From positions 620,001-684,000 of the forward strand of contig NZ_OY808998.1 in the NCBI RefSeq assembly GCF_963681195.1: DNA of 64,000 bases, given 5' to 3'. Positions 19,462-27,643 of this stretch are shown here, piece by piece (the first letter of the stretch is position 1; each line of letters begins with the position of its first letter). The translations under genes and the position numbers were made by a program. Source of the DNA: Vibrio sp. 16 (lineage in GTDB: Bacteria > Pseudomonadota > Gammaproteobacteria > Enterobacterales > Vibrionaceae). The notes under the pieces were generated by a model. It did no database searches, had not been told where the DNA came from, and was given only the letters and a program-made list of their open reading frames with translations.

Positions 19462-19758
19462 TTACTTTCCTTTTGCATCGGCGCAGCACTCGGCGCGCAA
19501 AAAGCCAATCACACCCTCAAGGCATTGATACTCTGCAACGCAGTAAAGGGTACGACCTTCGCGACGCTGGCTGATTAAACCCGCTGACGCCAAACTCGAG
19601 ATATGATGGGAAAGGGTAGAGCCTGGAATGGCCATTTTTTCTTGCACTGCACCAACCGCAACACCTTGATGGCCTGCTTTGACGACGGTTTTATAGATAG
19701 ATAGCCGCGTTGGGTGGCCCAGCTCTTTTAATGCTTTCGCGACAGCGTCGAGTTCCAT
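19462..19758 (-). CDS. ArsR/SmtB-family transcriptional regulator
   Basis: A 98-residue winged-helix repressor. The pattern ALKELGHPTRLSIYKTVVKAG, then PGSTLSHHISSLASAGLISQRREGRTLY covers the DNA-recognition helix and wing. There is no CxC in the recognition helix, but three cysteines (C-x-CLEG... and AECC near the end) may bind metal or metalloid. The ATG at 19758 has GGAG 5 bases upstream; a GTG two codons earlier is too close. A Cys-rich permease lies about 1 kb away, and both promoters carry AAATAATCG, suggesting joint control. Arsenic versus zinc/copper sensing cannot be decided. Confidence 0.88.
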   Translation of the reverse strand: MELDAVAKALKELGHPTRLSIYKTVVKAGHQGVAVGAVQEKMAIPGSTLSHHISSLASAGLISQRREGRTLYCVAEYQCLEGVIGFLRAECCADAKGK

Positions 19759-19767
19759 AGTCACTCC

Positions 19768-19776
19768 AAATAATCG
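19768..19776. promoter_or_regulatory. Possible ArsR-family box upstream of arsR-type gene
   Basis: AAATAATCG followed by TATATTTCC lies just upstream of the arsR-type SD. The same 9-mer followed by another ATAT-rich stretch occurs at 20744-20752 before the permease. AT-rich boxes at both promoters would fit a shared repressor; this is a short match and could be chance. Confidence 0.3.
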
Positions 19777-19858
19777 TATATTTCCAGATTAATCGAAGTG
19801 TCTATTGAGTGCAACACCCCAAGAAAGTCAGGGATGTAGAGAAACTACGCAAATCAGA

Positions 19859-20008
19859 TTAATACCAACCCATCAGTATCGAGCTAACTAGAATTCCAAT
19901 CATAAAACTTGGGGTATGAAAGGACTCTGAGGATGTTCGATAGTACTCTTTTTGCGCTTCTTCTTGATAGCTCTTGATCGCCAACTCTTTTACATAATTG
20001 TTCTGCAT
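19859..20008 (-). CDS. Small membrane protein, 49 aa
   Basis: An ATG at 20008 with a strong SD (AAGGAG, 8-base spacer on the minus strand) opens a 49-codon frame ending TAA. The first 35 residues are charged and polar (starts MQNNYVKELAIKSYQEEAQK). The last 14-15 form a hydrophobic tail, FMIGILVSSILMGWY, that could insert in the membrane with the N-terminus cytoplasmic. It overlaps a longer minus-strand frame that has no SD and no protein-like character, which is rejected. No known family is recognised. It lies between the arsR-type and DUF1289 genes, all on one strand but spaced apart. Confidence 0.55.
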   Translation of the reverse strand: MQNNYVKELAIKSYQEEAQKEYYRTSSESFHTPSFMIGILVSSILMGWY

Positions 20009-20111
20009 AATTCTCACTCCTTGTTGATTTAACAACAGGATAAAACCTCAAGTTAACTTTAGGTAAAGCGTTATTTTGCTTTTTTGTTGGCGGCGACATC
20101 GGCCCAGTAGG

Positions 20112-20282
20112 TTAAGAGAAAGGGTGTGATTTTTGACGTCGTTTTCGACATAAAGACAGGGTGTGCTTTTGTTGAACCTGAGTCATCTGATTCCAACCCA
20201 AGATTTCCTTTAGGGTACGAAAACAGCCAAGGCAAACATCATCGTCATCAAGACAACAATTTCGCACACAAGGGTTGGTCAT
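20112..20282 (-). CDS. DUF1289 domain protein
   Basis: A 56-residue protein with the DUF1289 cysteine pattern: NPCVRNCCLDDDDVCLGCFRT then LKEILGWNQM. The four conserved Cys suggest metal binding, and many members are annotated as Fe-S or zinc-binding without a proved function. The start at 20282 (MTNPCV) matches the family; the upstream in-frame ATG would add seven residues. The C-terminus is short and basic (CRKRRQKSHPFS). It stands alone upstream of the small membrane protein on the same strand. Confidence 0.82.
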   Translation of the reverse strand: MTNPCVRNCCLDDDDVCLGCFRTLKEILGWNQMTQVQQKHTLSLCRKRRQKSHPFS

Positions 20283-20361
20283 TTTGGTTTCACGCAACGA
20301 CATCGGTTTCCCAATAAAGTCTTAAGTCACTGCCTAAGTGTAGTCATATTTGCGATGACTA

Positions 20362-20641
20362 GGGTCTGTTGATCTTTCGAGCTGATTTTTGCAGCTGTTT
20401 GTGGGAAATTTCTATTTCTTTATAAACAAGAGCAGACAGGGGCTTTGAAGTGTAGCTAGCCTACATGAAAAGCCGATAACGCAGTAGAAATGACCCACAA
20501 ACGCTGCCCGAAGGGTTCGGCTAAAATCGTTTTATGCTTTGTTAAGGGGTATTTACTTAGAATGCTAGGCTACATACCCCTTGCCGCGCCTAAAACGATT
20601 TTATCTCGAACAAAATTTAACCGCGAAAGGTCAACAGACCC
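20362..20641. mobile_element. MITE-like element, 280 bp, with 18-bp terminal inverted repeats
   Basis: The ends are 18-bp inverted repeats, GGGTCTGTTGATCTTTCG (20362-20379) and its near-perfect complement (20624-20641, 17 of 18 matching), each flanked by TA (20360-20361 and 20642-20643) as a likely target duplication. The inside folds into two side-by-side hairpins: 20391-20414 pairs with 20485-20507, and TAAAATCGTTTTA (20522-20534) pairs perfectly with 20591-20603. No ORF is present, so it must move by another element's transposase. TA duplication suggests an IS630/Tc1-mariner type, but the parent is not in the window. It fills most of the 20.3-20.8 kb gap without a gene. Confidence 0.75.
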
Positions 20642-20743
20642 TAATTACCTAGCCAACAATGGCTCGCCATGACTCGATGCTTTTATTTCGACATTTATAG
20701 AAATAAATATTGACCTGCCTTTCCTTTGATTTCTATAATTCTA

Positions 20744-20752
20744 AAATAATCG
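20744..20752. promoter_or_regulatory. Possible ArsR-family box upstream of the permease
   Basis: AAATAATCG followed by AAATATATTC lies about 35 bases before the permease start. It repeats the 9-mer seen before the arsR-type gene (19768-19776). A pair of ATTTC/GAAAT half-sites also occurs nearby. Support is limited to the short match. Confidence 0.3.
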
Positions 20753-20787
20753 AAATATATTCATCCTACTCGTTATGGAGTCAAGCA

Positions 20788-21873
20788 ATGAACAATGAAC
20801 TTATGACCATGGCAAGCGAAGCCCTGGATATGTTTGCCTTTCTCGCAGCAGAGTTGATCATTCTGTTTTTGGCCATCAGCTATATTGTTGGTGTGTTACA
20901 AGAGTTTCTAACCCCAGAAAAGATCCAGTCGATCTTAAGCTCACGTAATGGCAAAGGTTATATTGTTGCAGCGCTTTTAGGCGCAATTACACCTTTTTGC
21001 TCTTGCTCAACCATTCCTTTCCTAAAAGGGTTATTGCGAGCTCGAGCCGGGTTTGGCCCGATGATGGTCTTCTTGTTTGGTAGTCCACTGCTTAACCCTG
21101 TCATCATTGGTTTGTTTGTCGTGACTTTCGGTTGGAAAGTCGCCGCGTTCTACTTCCTGATCGCAATGACGGTATCGGTTGTTGCTGGTTATGTATTAGA
21201 AAAACTTGGCTTTGAAAAATACGTAAAACCTGAAGCCTATCAAGCTGTTGAAAACTCGAGTTGTAAAGCAAGCCGTGAAGAGCGCAAGCCTATAAAAACA
21301 GAAGCCAGTTCATGCAGTTCAAAAGCCGCTTGTGGTGAACCAACTTTGCCAGTGGCAGCGCAGAGCACTTGCTGTAGCACCAACGCCGAACCTAAAATTA
21401 AAGTCAGTTGCTGTGGTCCAGATGGCAGCGCCACTGCAACGCTCATTGAAAGCAAACAACAAAGCCGTTGGATGAATATCTGGTTATCCACTTGGAAAGA
21501 CTTTAAACAAGTTTTCCCGTACTTGATGCTAGGTATTGCGATCGGTTCATTTATCTATGGCTTCATTCCGACGGAGTTGATCGTTGAATACGCTGGTGCA
21601 GGTAAATGGTATGCGATTCCTGTTGCGGCGGTTATCGGTATTCCACTCTATATTCGTGCTGAAGCCGTCATTCCATTAAGTGCAGCTCTGGTACAAAAAG
21701 GCATGGCGCTAGGATCTGTGATGGCATTGATCATTGGTAGTGCAGGAGCAAGTTTGACGGAAGTGATTTTGCTTAAGTCGATCTTCAAAAACCAAATGAT
21801 CGCGGCTTTCTTGACTGTCATTTTAGGGATGGCGATAGGCGCAGGCTTCCTGTACAGCGTGCTCTTTGGTTAA
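20788..21873 (+). CDS. Permease with Cys-rich loop (SO_0444/ArsP-like metal efflux)
   Basis: A 361-residue membrane protein of the DUF318/ArsP_1 permease family. The start at 20788 (MNNELM) has GGAG 8 bases upstream and removes a 26-residue non-conserved extension. Two helix bundles flank a soluble loop at about residues 150-225 that holds some ten cysteines in clusters (SSCKAS, SSCSSKAACGE, STCCST, SCCGPDG). Motifs AAFLGAITPFCSCS-like (here GAITPFCSCSTIPF) and the matching LYIRAEAVIPL in the second half are family hallmarks. Homologues such as SO_0444 export copper or zinc; others export organoarsenicals. An ArsR-family gene and shared promoter box support metal-inducible efflux. Confidence 0.88.
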   Translation: MNNELMTMASEALDMFAFLAAELIILFLAISYIVGVLQEFLTPEKIQSILSSRNGKGYIVAALLGAITPFCSCSTIPFLKGLLRARAGFGPMMVFLFGSPLLNPVIIGLFVVTFGWKVAAFYFLIAMTVSVVAGYVLEKLGFEKYVKPEAYQAVENSSCKASREERKPIKTEASSCSSKAACGEPTLPVAAQSTCCSTNAEPKIKVSCCGPDGSATATLIESKQQSRWMNIWLSTWKDFKQVFPYLMLGIAIGSFIYGFIPTELIVEYAGAGKWYAIPVAAVIGIPLYIRAEAVIPLSAALVQKGMALGSVMALIIGSAGASLTEVILLKSIFKNQMIAAFLTVILGMAIGAGFLYSVLFG

Positions 21874-21880
21874 ACAAATC

Positions 21881-21908
21881 GTGATAAGCAGACCACTCTG
21901 CTTATCAC
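21881..21908. terminator. Hairpin between permease and LysR gene
   Basis: A 12-bp perfect stem: GTGATAAGCAGA (21881-21892) with its complement (21897-21908), loop CCAC. It sits between convergent genes and probably ends both transcripts, although the T run is delayed (ATTTTT at 21914). Confidence 0.7.
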
Positions 21909-21919
21909 AGACCATTTTT

Positions 21920-22831
21920 CTAGGCATCGAACGCAGTATACAAATGATCTAAAAACAGTCGCATTCGCTTGGGTAGATAATCGCGGCTTTGATAGATAAC
22001 GTGTAAATCTGCGCTTTGGCCGACACTAACCTGACTAAAATTCTTCGTATAGCCATCAAGCAAGGTGACCAAACGGCCTTGAGCAATGTCTTGTTGGACA
22101 TCTAGAATCGACTTCATGACGATCCCTTCACCGTCAATCGCCCACTGACGAAGCACCTCCCCATCATCTGAATACCGTTTTGGCATGATAGAAATGGATT
22201 GCTGCTCCCCATTAGCGGCAAAATACCAATGCTGCAGCGCTTCATTCCCTCTTATCAATGCAAGACATTGATGAGCCATCAACTCTGTCGGGCTTTTTGG
22301 CTCTCCGTAATCTGCAAGATATTGAGGAGATGCGCACAGCACTCGCTGGCTAGTTGCTAACTTGCGCGAAATCAGTTGGCTATCTGCTAGCTCCCCATAG
22401 CGAATCACCAGGTCCAGCCCAGACTCTGCCATGTTGCTTAACCCATCATTCAAATAGAGAAAGGGAATCACATCTGGGTGCATACGACAAAAAGAAGACA
22501 GCAATGGCGCAATGTATTGCTTACCTATGTCTTTCGGAGCTGAGATTTTAAGCGGTCCTTTTACCTCTGTGGTTCCGGTTTGAAGCACATTCTCAGTCGC
22601 TCGAACGCTTTCCAATATTTCAATACACGATTGGTGATAAAGCGCCCCTGCATCCGTCAAAGACAAATGACGAGTGCTTCGATTCAGCAGCTTCACACCA
22701 TAGCGCTGCTCTAAATTTTGCAGCCTCGCCGTCACGGTCGCGGGCGATAGCCCCAAAGCTCTCCCGGCTGATGCCATGCCTCTGTGATGAACAATGGCAA
22801 CAAACATTTCCATATCGGCGAACTTGTCCAT
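21920..22831 (-). CDS. LysR-type transcriptional regulator
   Basis: A 303-residue LysR regulator. The N-terminal HTH reads ADMEMFVAIVHHRGMASAGRALGLSPATVTARLQNLEQRYGVKLL, and the effector domain contains GPLKISAPKDIGKQYIAPLL and VIRYGELADSQLISRKLA, both typical of the CrgA/AaeR-like subgroup. It is divergent from an MFS transporter gene with 136 bases between, the usual arrangement for control of the neighbour. A pair of inverted 8-mers in that gap is a likely binding site. Confidence 0.92.
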   Translation of the reverse strand: MDKFADMEMFVAIVHHRGMASAGRALGLSPATVTARLQNLEQRYGVKLLNRSTRHLSLTDAGALYHQSCIEILESVRATENVLQTGTTEVKGPLKISAPKDIGKQYIAPLLSSFCRMHPDVIPFLYLNDGLSNMAESGLDLVIRYGELADSQLISRKLATSQRVLCASPQYLADYGEPKSPTELMAHQCLALIRGNEALQHWYFAANGEQQSISIMPKRYSDDGEVLRQWAIDGEGIVMKSILDVQQDIAQGRLVTLLDGYTKNFSQVSVGQSADLHVIYQSRDYLPKRMRLFLDHLYTAFDA

Positions 22832-22842
22832 TTTCCTACCTC

Positions 22843-22878
22843 ATTATTTGGAATAGCTGAATAATAAATTCAAATAAT
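22843..22878. promoter_or_regulatory. Inverted repeat in the LysR/MFS intergenic region
   Basis: ATTATTTG (22843-22850) and CAAATAAT (22871-22878) are perfect inverted repeats 20 bases apart, with further ATTCA/TGAAT-like half-sites between. The spacing and AT content suit a LysR operator controlling both genes. Inference from position only. Confidence 0.4.
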
Positions 22879-22967
22879 AGCCAATTATCAAATTTTTTCG
22901 AATCAATATACTGACGCTATTCAGACAAGTCCCTCAACTTGCCATCGAAACCCAAAATGAGATTGCT

Positions 22968-24143
22968 ATGAAAAATGAAAAGATGCCACTGCAGGTGTGG
23001 ATTCTAACCTTAGCTGCCTTCGCAATTGGCACAGCAGAATTTGTTATCGCGGGCATATTGCCTCAAGTTGCTCACACTCTTTCAATTACTGAAGGTCAAG
23101 CGGGTTACCTAATTAGTGGCTACGCACTTGCGATTGTGTTTGGCGGCCCACTCCTCACGATATACCTCGCTCGTTTCAATAAGAAGAAGGTGCTGGCTGG
23201 GCTAATGGTGCTATTTATTCTTGGTAACCTACTTTCTGCGTACGCGCCAAACTATTGGATATTGATGACCAGCCGCGTAATCACAGGTTTGGTTCAAGGT
23301 CCGTTTTACGGTATTGGTGCTGTGGTTGCGACAGGACTGGTTGCCAAAAACATGGCTGGCCGCGCCGTTGGACAGATGTTTGCAGGCTTAACCTTAGCAA
23401 ACGTGTTAGGGGTGCCAGGGGGCACTTGGATTGGTCTGCAATTTGGATGGCATACTACCTTCCTTACCGTCGCGGCCTTCGGTGCCATCGCTTTGTTCTT
23501 TATTGCGGTTGTGATTCAATCAAATGGACACGAGCAAGCAAAAGCGGTCAAAACTCAGTTAATTGCATTTAAGAATCCTCTACTTCTCATCAGTTTAACG
23601 GTTACCGTATTGGTTTGGTCGGGCTTCATGACCTTGTATGGTTACTTAGCGCCTATCGCTATGCACGTTAGCGGATTCGATGCGCAAGACGTAACATGGA
23701 TTCTGGTTATCGTTGGGATTGGTTTGATCATCGGCAACCATATGGGTGGACGTTCCTCAGATAAAAATCTTCATAACGCATCCATCTATTGGGCTTTGGC
23801 AATGATTGTTTCACTGCTTTTGGTTGGGCTAAGCCTTAGCCATTCTTGGCTCTTTATCGCTGCTGCCTTTGTATTCGGTATCGCCTCTTTCGCGAATGTT
23901 CCAGCTATGCAGTTACGAGTCATGAACCACGGTGGCGAAGGACAAGAGCTCGCGGCAACTGCAAACATCTCCGCGTTTAATTTGGCCAACGCATTTGGCG
24001 GGTTCTTAGGAGGTATCGTGATAGACAGTCACTTGGGCGCAGGCATGATTCCATTTGCCGCTGTAGTGGTCCCTTTGATCGGCGTGATCTTTATCGTCAG
24101 AGCCAACCGCAGAGAAATCCTGAGCCCCCTCAGTCAAGCCTAA
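22968..24143 (+). CDS. MFS transporter, DHA1/AraJ-like drug or sugar efflux
   Basis: A 391-residue major facilitator with 12 predicted helices. N-terminal motifs LTLAAFAIGTAEFVIAGILP and later GYLISGYALAIVFGGPLLT are characteristic of the DHA1 subgroup that includes AraJ, YdhP and PbuE-like exporters; the motif-A loop appears shortened (LARFNKKKVLAGL). Likely a proton-driven exporter of sugars, nucleosides or drugs. It is divergent from a LysR gene, suggesting effector-induced expression. A terminator follows directly. Confidence 0.9.
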   Translation: MKNEKMPLQVWILTLAAFAIGTAEFVIAGILPQVAHTLSITEGQAGYLISGYALAIVFGGPLLTIYLARFNKKKVLAGLMVLFILGNLLSAYAPNYWILMTSRVITGLVQGPFYGIGAVVATGLVAKNMAGRAVGQMFAGLTLANVLGVPGGTWIGLQFGWHTTFLTVAAFGAIALFFIAVVIQSNGHEQAKAVKTQLIAFKNPLLLISLTVTVLVWSGFMTLYGYLAPIAMHVSGFDAQDVTWILVIVGIGLIIGNHMGGRSSDKNLHNASIYWALAMIVSLLLVGLSLSHSWLFIAAAFVFGIASFANVPAMQLRVMNHGGEGQELAATANISAFNLANAFGGFLGGIVIDSHLGAGMIPFAAVVVPLIGVIFIVRANRREILSPLSQA

Positions 24144-24148
24144 CGAAT

Positions 24149-24171
24149 AAGCTGCCTCTGGCAGCTTTTTT
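24149..24171 (+). terminator. Terminator of the MFS gene
   Basis: AAGCTGCC (24149-24156) pairs with GGCAGCTT (24160-24167), loop TCT, followed by six T. Confidence 0.9.
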
Positions 24172-24309
24172 AATGCCAATGCTGACGTTGTCAGCAAAAA
24201 TCATCGAGTTTATTAAGCCAGATCAATCTTGGTATTTATTTCGAGTAGCGTTCAAATTCCCTATCCTACACTTGTTTAAACACCCGTTCACAATAGTAAG
24301 GAGCCGCTT

Positions 24310-24594
24310 ATGATTTCCGTACATAGAGACTATCAACTTCATGACCAAAACCATGCTCATGTGGAGATCAATCCTGTCGGCTTACTCGATGTCGACATTA
24401 GGGAAAACAAGGTTCATCACCAAGCCGAATTTTCTGAACTGAGCTTTAGAAAAGTTGGCCAATATACTCGATTATCTGCTCAGGGCGAGCAAAAACCTTG
24501 GCAACTTGAGCTAACCAACAAAGACGCGGAAGAAATCAACCGCTTGATTGATTCAGCCAACGAAGAGTTAGAGACGCTAATGCGGGATCTCTAA
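24310..24594 (+). CDS. Hypothetical protein, 94 aa
   Basis: A small soluble protein with an excellent start (AAGGAG 7 bases upstream of ATG). It is rich in His and acidic residues at the N-terminus (DYQLHDQNHAHVEINPVG), then has alternating beta-like stretches and an acidic helical C-terminus (KDAEEINRLIDSANEELETL). No signal peptide or membrane helix. The fold may resemble small Vibrio DUF3389-type proteins, but the match is too weak to name a family. It lies alone between the MFS gene and the convergent PAP2 gene. Function unknown. Confidence 0.75.
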   Translation: MISVHRDYQLHDQNHAHVEINPVGLLDVDIRENKVHHQAEFSELSFRKVGQYTRLSAQGEQKPWQLELTNKDAEEINRLIDSANEELETLMRDL

Positions 24595-24617
24595 ACAAAC
24601 GCTGTATTTGAGCCGGT

Positions 24618-25364
24618 CTATTTGTGAGTCAAGATTGGAAGCTTGAGGAGGATCTTTTCGCTCAATGTATGGAACTGAGGCACCAATAGATAAACCGCGG
24701 AAACAAAGACGATAGAACCTACAAGGTCTATCGGTCGGTGCATTCCGAGCCACAGTCGGCTATACGCGACACCGAGTCCCCACAACATAAGCGCAGCGGC
24801 GAGTCCGTACTCTCTTGATTGCACAAATAGCCCACCAAAAAACGCGATACAGATGGCCACGAAAATCGTATGACCTGAGGGAAACGAGTAATCTTTTTCA
24901 CCTTGCCAATGACGAGTTCTCCATTGGCTTACTTGCGTCGAAATGCCATCAATAACTTCAGCTTTTTGTGTCGAGTTGAGCTTGTAAAAATGCTCCGGCT
25001 GCGGAATGAGAAGCTGGTGAGACAAAAGTTCCGTGTAAGGTCGAGGGCTTTCTGTCATGATTTTCAGCCCGGTTTTAGCCGCAAAACCAATCAACAAAAT
25101 CACCCCCAGTTGGACGCCGTTGGCAAGCAAGTTTTGAGTAGACGGGCGTTTTCTCCAGACCAACAGTGACAGAACTAACAAGGTAATGAGAAAGCCTTGT
25201 GAACCAGCGGAATCAGTGAGCAGAGTATAAAAAAGCCCTTCTTCGAAAGAGACGTCACTCAGTAAATCGATATGGCTAACGAGCAGTGACATTGGAGAAA
25301 CCAATAACACCAAGATGGCCAATAACCCCAAGCCATACTGCTTTTTCATCAGATAGTTTTTCAC
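24618..25364 (-). CDS. PAP2-family phosphatase, PgpB-like
   Basis: A 248-residue inner-membrane phosphatase with six predicted helices. All three PAP2 signature parts are present: KTGLKIMTESPRPYTE, PSGHT and SRLWLGMHRPIDLVGS. The central segment with HFYKLNSTQKAEV aligns with E. coli PgpB, which dephosphorylates phosphatidylglycerophosphate and undecaprenyl pyrophosphate on the periplasmic side. The first codon is GTG at 25364; an ATG at 25349 is an equally possible start, as neither has a strong SD. It is transcribed alone. Substrate preference cannot be judged. Confidence 0.88.
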   Translation of the reverse strand: MKNYLMKKQYGLGLLAILVLLVSPMSLLVSHIDLLSDVSFEEGLFYTLLTDSAGSQGFLITLLVLSLLVWRKRPSTQNLLANGVQLGVILLIGFAAKTGLKIMTESPRPYTELLSHQLLIPQPEHFYKLNSTQKAEVIDGISTQVSQWRTRHWQGEKDYSFPSGHTIFVAICIAFFGGLFVQSREYGLAAALMLWGLGVAYSRLWLGMHRPIDLVGSIVFVSAVYLLVPQFHTLSEKILLKLPILTHK

Positions 25365-25522
25365 TCGAATTCACCGCTCCACAACTCAACATGAACCGTA
25401 TTAAACGCCTGTTTGTTGCGAGCTTTATCAACACTATGTCAATTCGATGAAAGTTCATTTCAGCAGCCAAAGATGATCGCAAAACGACGTCAATTTCCTC
25501 TTTCACTCGAGTCGCTAAAGGG

Positions 25523-26353
25523 CTATCTCACATTGATATGACCGGGGAAAAAGTGATGGACTGGGCCATGGCCACGACCCACTGTGAGCTCATCAGCATG
25601 AGAGATCGCTTGAGAAATATATTGCTTGCCAAGATACACCGCCTTGTGAAGACGATTCCCTTGAGCGAGATAAGACGCAATCGCTGATGACAAGGTGCAA
25701 CCAGTGCCGTGGGTATTTTTCGTCGCAAAGCGTCGCGCGCGCAATAAGTCACTACTTTTGGCTTCAATCAGTAGGTCGTTGCTGTTGTCATCGCTATCAA
25801 GGTGCCCACCTTTGAGTAAAACAGCATTCGCTCCGAGCCCTCTCAGTTGCTCAATCATCGCCCCCATATCATCCTCGGTTTTAGGCACTTGCCCGCCAAT
25901 AAGGGCGGCGGCTTCTGGCAAATTAGGGGTAATGAGATCGGCCAATGGCAGCAACTCACGCTTCAAGACCTCTATCGCGCGGTGTTTTAACAACAAATCT
26001 CCACTGGTCGCCACCATCACAGGGTCTACCACAAGATGCTTTGGTTGATATTGACGAATCTTTCGCGCGACCATGTCGATGATTTCGCTGTCTGCGAGCA
26101 TCCCTACTTTTACGGCAACGATGTTGAGATCTGAAAAAACGGCATCGAGCTGGCTTTCAATATGAGCAACGGGTATAGGATGTATGGCGGATACGCCGAG
26201 GGTGTTTTGTGACGTGATGGCAGTAATGACCGAACACGCATAGCTTCCGGTTGCAGAGATGGCTTTGATGTCGGCTTGAATGCCCGCGCCGCCGCCGCTA
26301 TCTGAGCCAGCAATGGTCAATACGATGGGGATATTGTCTTGTGAATGTGGCAT
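25523..26353 (-). CDS. thiD: Hydroxymethylpyrimidine/phosphomethylpyrimidine kinase
   Basis: A 276-residue ribokinase-fold kinase of thiamine biosynthesis that phosphorylates HMP to HMP-PP. The N-terminus IVLTIAGSDSGGGAGIQADIKA and C-terminal KNTHGTGCTLSSAIAS (catalytic Asp/Cys region of the ribokinase family) are diagnostic of ThiD. The start at 26353 has TAGGAG 5 bases upstream; a longer frame would add 12 residues without support. A TPP riboswitch precedes it on the same strand. No thiE, thiM or thiC gene is adjacent, so this is a stand-alone thiD unit for HMP salvage or synthesis. Confidence 0.94.
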   Translation of the reverse strand: MPHSQDNIPIVLTIAGSDSGGGAGIQADIKAISATGSYACSVITAITSQNTLGVSAIHPIPVAHIESQLDAVFSDLNIVAVKVGMLADSEIIDMVARKIRQYQPKHLVVDPVMVATSGDLLLKHRAIEVLKRELLPLADLITPNLPEAAALIGGQVPKTEDDMGAMIEQLRGLGANAVLLKGGHLDSDDNSNDLLIEAKSSDLLRARRFATKNTHGTGCTLSSAIASYLAQGNRLHKAVYLGKQYISQAISHADELTVGRGHGPVHHFFPGHINVR

Positions 26354-26441
26354 GAGTGCTCCTATTACAAGACGTACAGGAACTCTCATCCAGCAGAGAA
26401 ACCGCCGGCGAGTGCGGACACACTACCCAGTGTCACGCGAA

Positions 26442-26533
26442 TAGTTCCCTACGTCAGTGTTAACTGAATCAGGTTCAACGGGTCTCGCAGTGCGATCTCA
26501 GCCATGCCATCAATGATGGTCAGGCCCCCCGAC
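26442..26533 (-). promoter_or_regulatory. TPP riboswitch (THI element) upstream of thiD
   Basis: On the minus strand the order of conserved elements is GGGGGGCCTGACC, the core GGCTGAGAT (CTGAGA at 26501-26496), ACCCGTTGAACCTGAT (CCTGAT at 26472-26467) and GTAGGGAAC (26449-26443 area), matching the TPP-sensing aptamer. It ends about 90 bases before the thiD ATG, leaving room for an expression platform that masks the SD or terminates transcription when TPP is bound. No strong U-tract terminator is seen, so translational control is more likely. Confidence 0.92.
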
Positions 26534-26669
26534 TATTTGCTGAGAATCATAACAGCAATCATAAGCGTGATGCACACAATAATTTTGCCGTTCAGGCAAG
26601 GGTTGCTACACAAACCAGTAATTATCGCTTAATCTAATTTTAATAATAGAATTTTATGAAGTAAGCATC

Positions 26670-27572
26670 ATGCTCAACCCTACTTGGTTAAAAACGTTTA
26701 CCACTCTTATCGATACAGGCCACTTTACCAAAACGGCAGATAAGCTGTTCATGACTCAGCCAGGCGTCACTCAGCACATAAAAAAGCTTGAGGAAGCATG
26801 CGGCTATCTATTGATTAAGCGAGACAAGAAAAGTTTCTCGATTACCGAGCAAGGAAGCGCCGTTTACAACTACGCCAAACGTCTTGAGAAGAGTGAACAG
26901 CAGCTCCTTGCCTCATTGGGCGAAGACGATCCTTATGCTGGAGCCGTGTCGCTCTCTTGCTCCGGCTCAATGGCCCTGATGCTTTACCCCGCCTTACTGG
27001 AGCTACAAAGTCATCACCCAAAACTCATTCCACAAGTCGAGGCAGCGCCGGAGCATAAAATCCTCAATGACATACTCGACGATCGCGCCGACCTTGGGAT
27101 TGTGACACGAGTGCCGAATGACGCTCGCTTCCACAGCGAAAAACTCGGGAATGAGCCTCTGTGCTTGATGTTACCCGCCAAGCATCCTGCTAGTAAGCAG
27201 CCACTAAGCGTAGATACACTCAAGCAGCTAGGGTTTATTCGTCACCCTGATGCTGCCCACTATTTCGCGCTCTATTTTTCACAGTTCGATAATCCCGAGC
27301 TCGCTAGCCTAGCTATGAATGACGTCCCGATGACGGGCTACGTCAATCAGATTGCGCAAATTCTTCTGCCCGTATCGAAAGGGCTAGGATTTACTATTTT
27401 GCCAAAAAGCACGTTGGAAAGTTTTACCCACCGAGAGCAGGTCACGGTCTATCCATTACCAAGCTCAATAACCGAGAGCCTCTACTTACTTTCAAAAAAG
27501 AACCGTGATTGGCCGGCAAGGTTTAAGACAGTTAAGGAGACGATTGAGCACAGTATTGCAAAGAGAGAATAA
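26670..27572 (+). CDS. LysR-type transcriptional regulator
   Basis: A 300-residue LysR regulator. The HTH reads WLKTFTTLIDTGHFTKTADKLFMTQPGVTQHIKKLEEACGYLLI; the effector half includes ADLGIVTRVPNDARFHSEKLG and TGYVNQIAQILLPVSKGLGFTILP. The next genes on either side are thiD (divergent, upstream) and a small membrane protein (convergent), so its target is unclear; it may control an unlinked gene. No pair of inverted half-sites stands out upstream. Confidence 0.9.
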   Translation: MLNPTWLKTFTTLIDTGHFTKTADKLFMTQPGVTQHIKKLEEACGYLLIKRDKKSFSITEQGSAVYNYAKRLEKSEQQLLASLGEDDPYAGAVSLSCSGSMALMLYPALLELQSHHPKLIPQVEAAPEHKILNDILDDRADLGIVTRVPNDARFHSEKLGNEPLCLMLPAKHPASKQPLSVDTLKQLGFIRHPDAAHYFALYFSQFDNPELASLAMNDVPMTGYVNQIAQILLPVSKGLGFTILPKSTLESFTHREQVTVYPLPSSITESLYLLSKKNRDWPARFKTVKETIEHSIAKRE

Positions 27573-27643
27573 CGGGGAGTATATATAGTAAGGCAGGCAC
27601 TAGGAGGACCCGTGGGAGCCCCCTGCGCGACTGAGTGGGTAGC

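Noticed and set aside
19884..20099. 71-codon minus-strand frame
   Set aside because: It has no SD and a composition unlike a real protein; it overlaps the SD-led 49-aa ORF in another frame.
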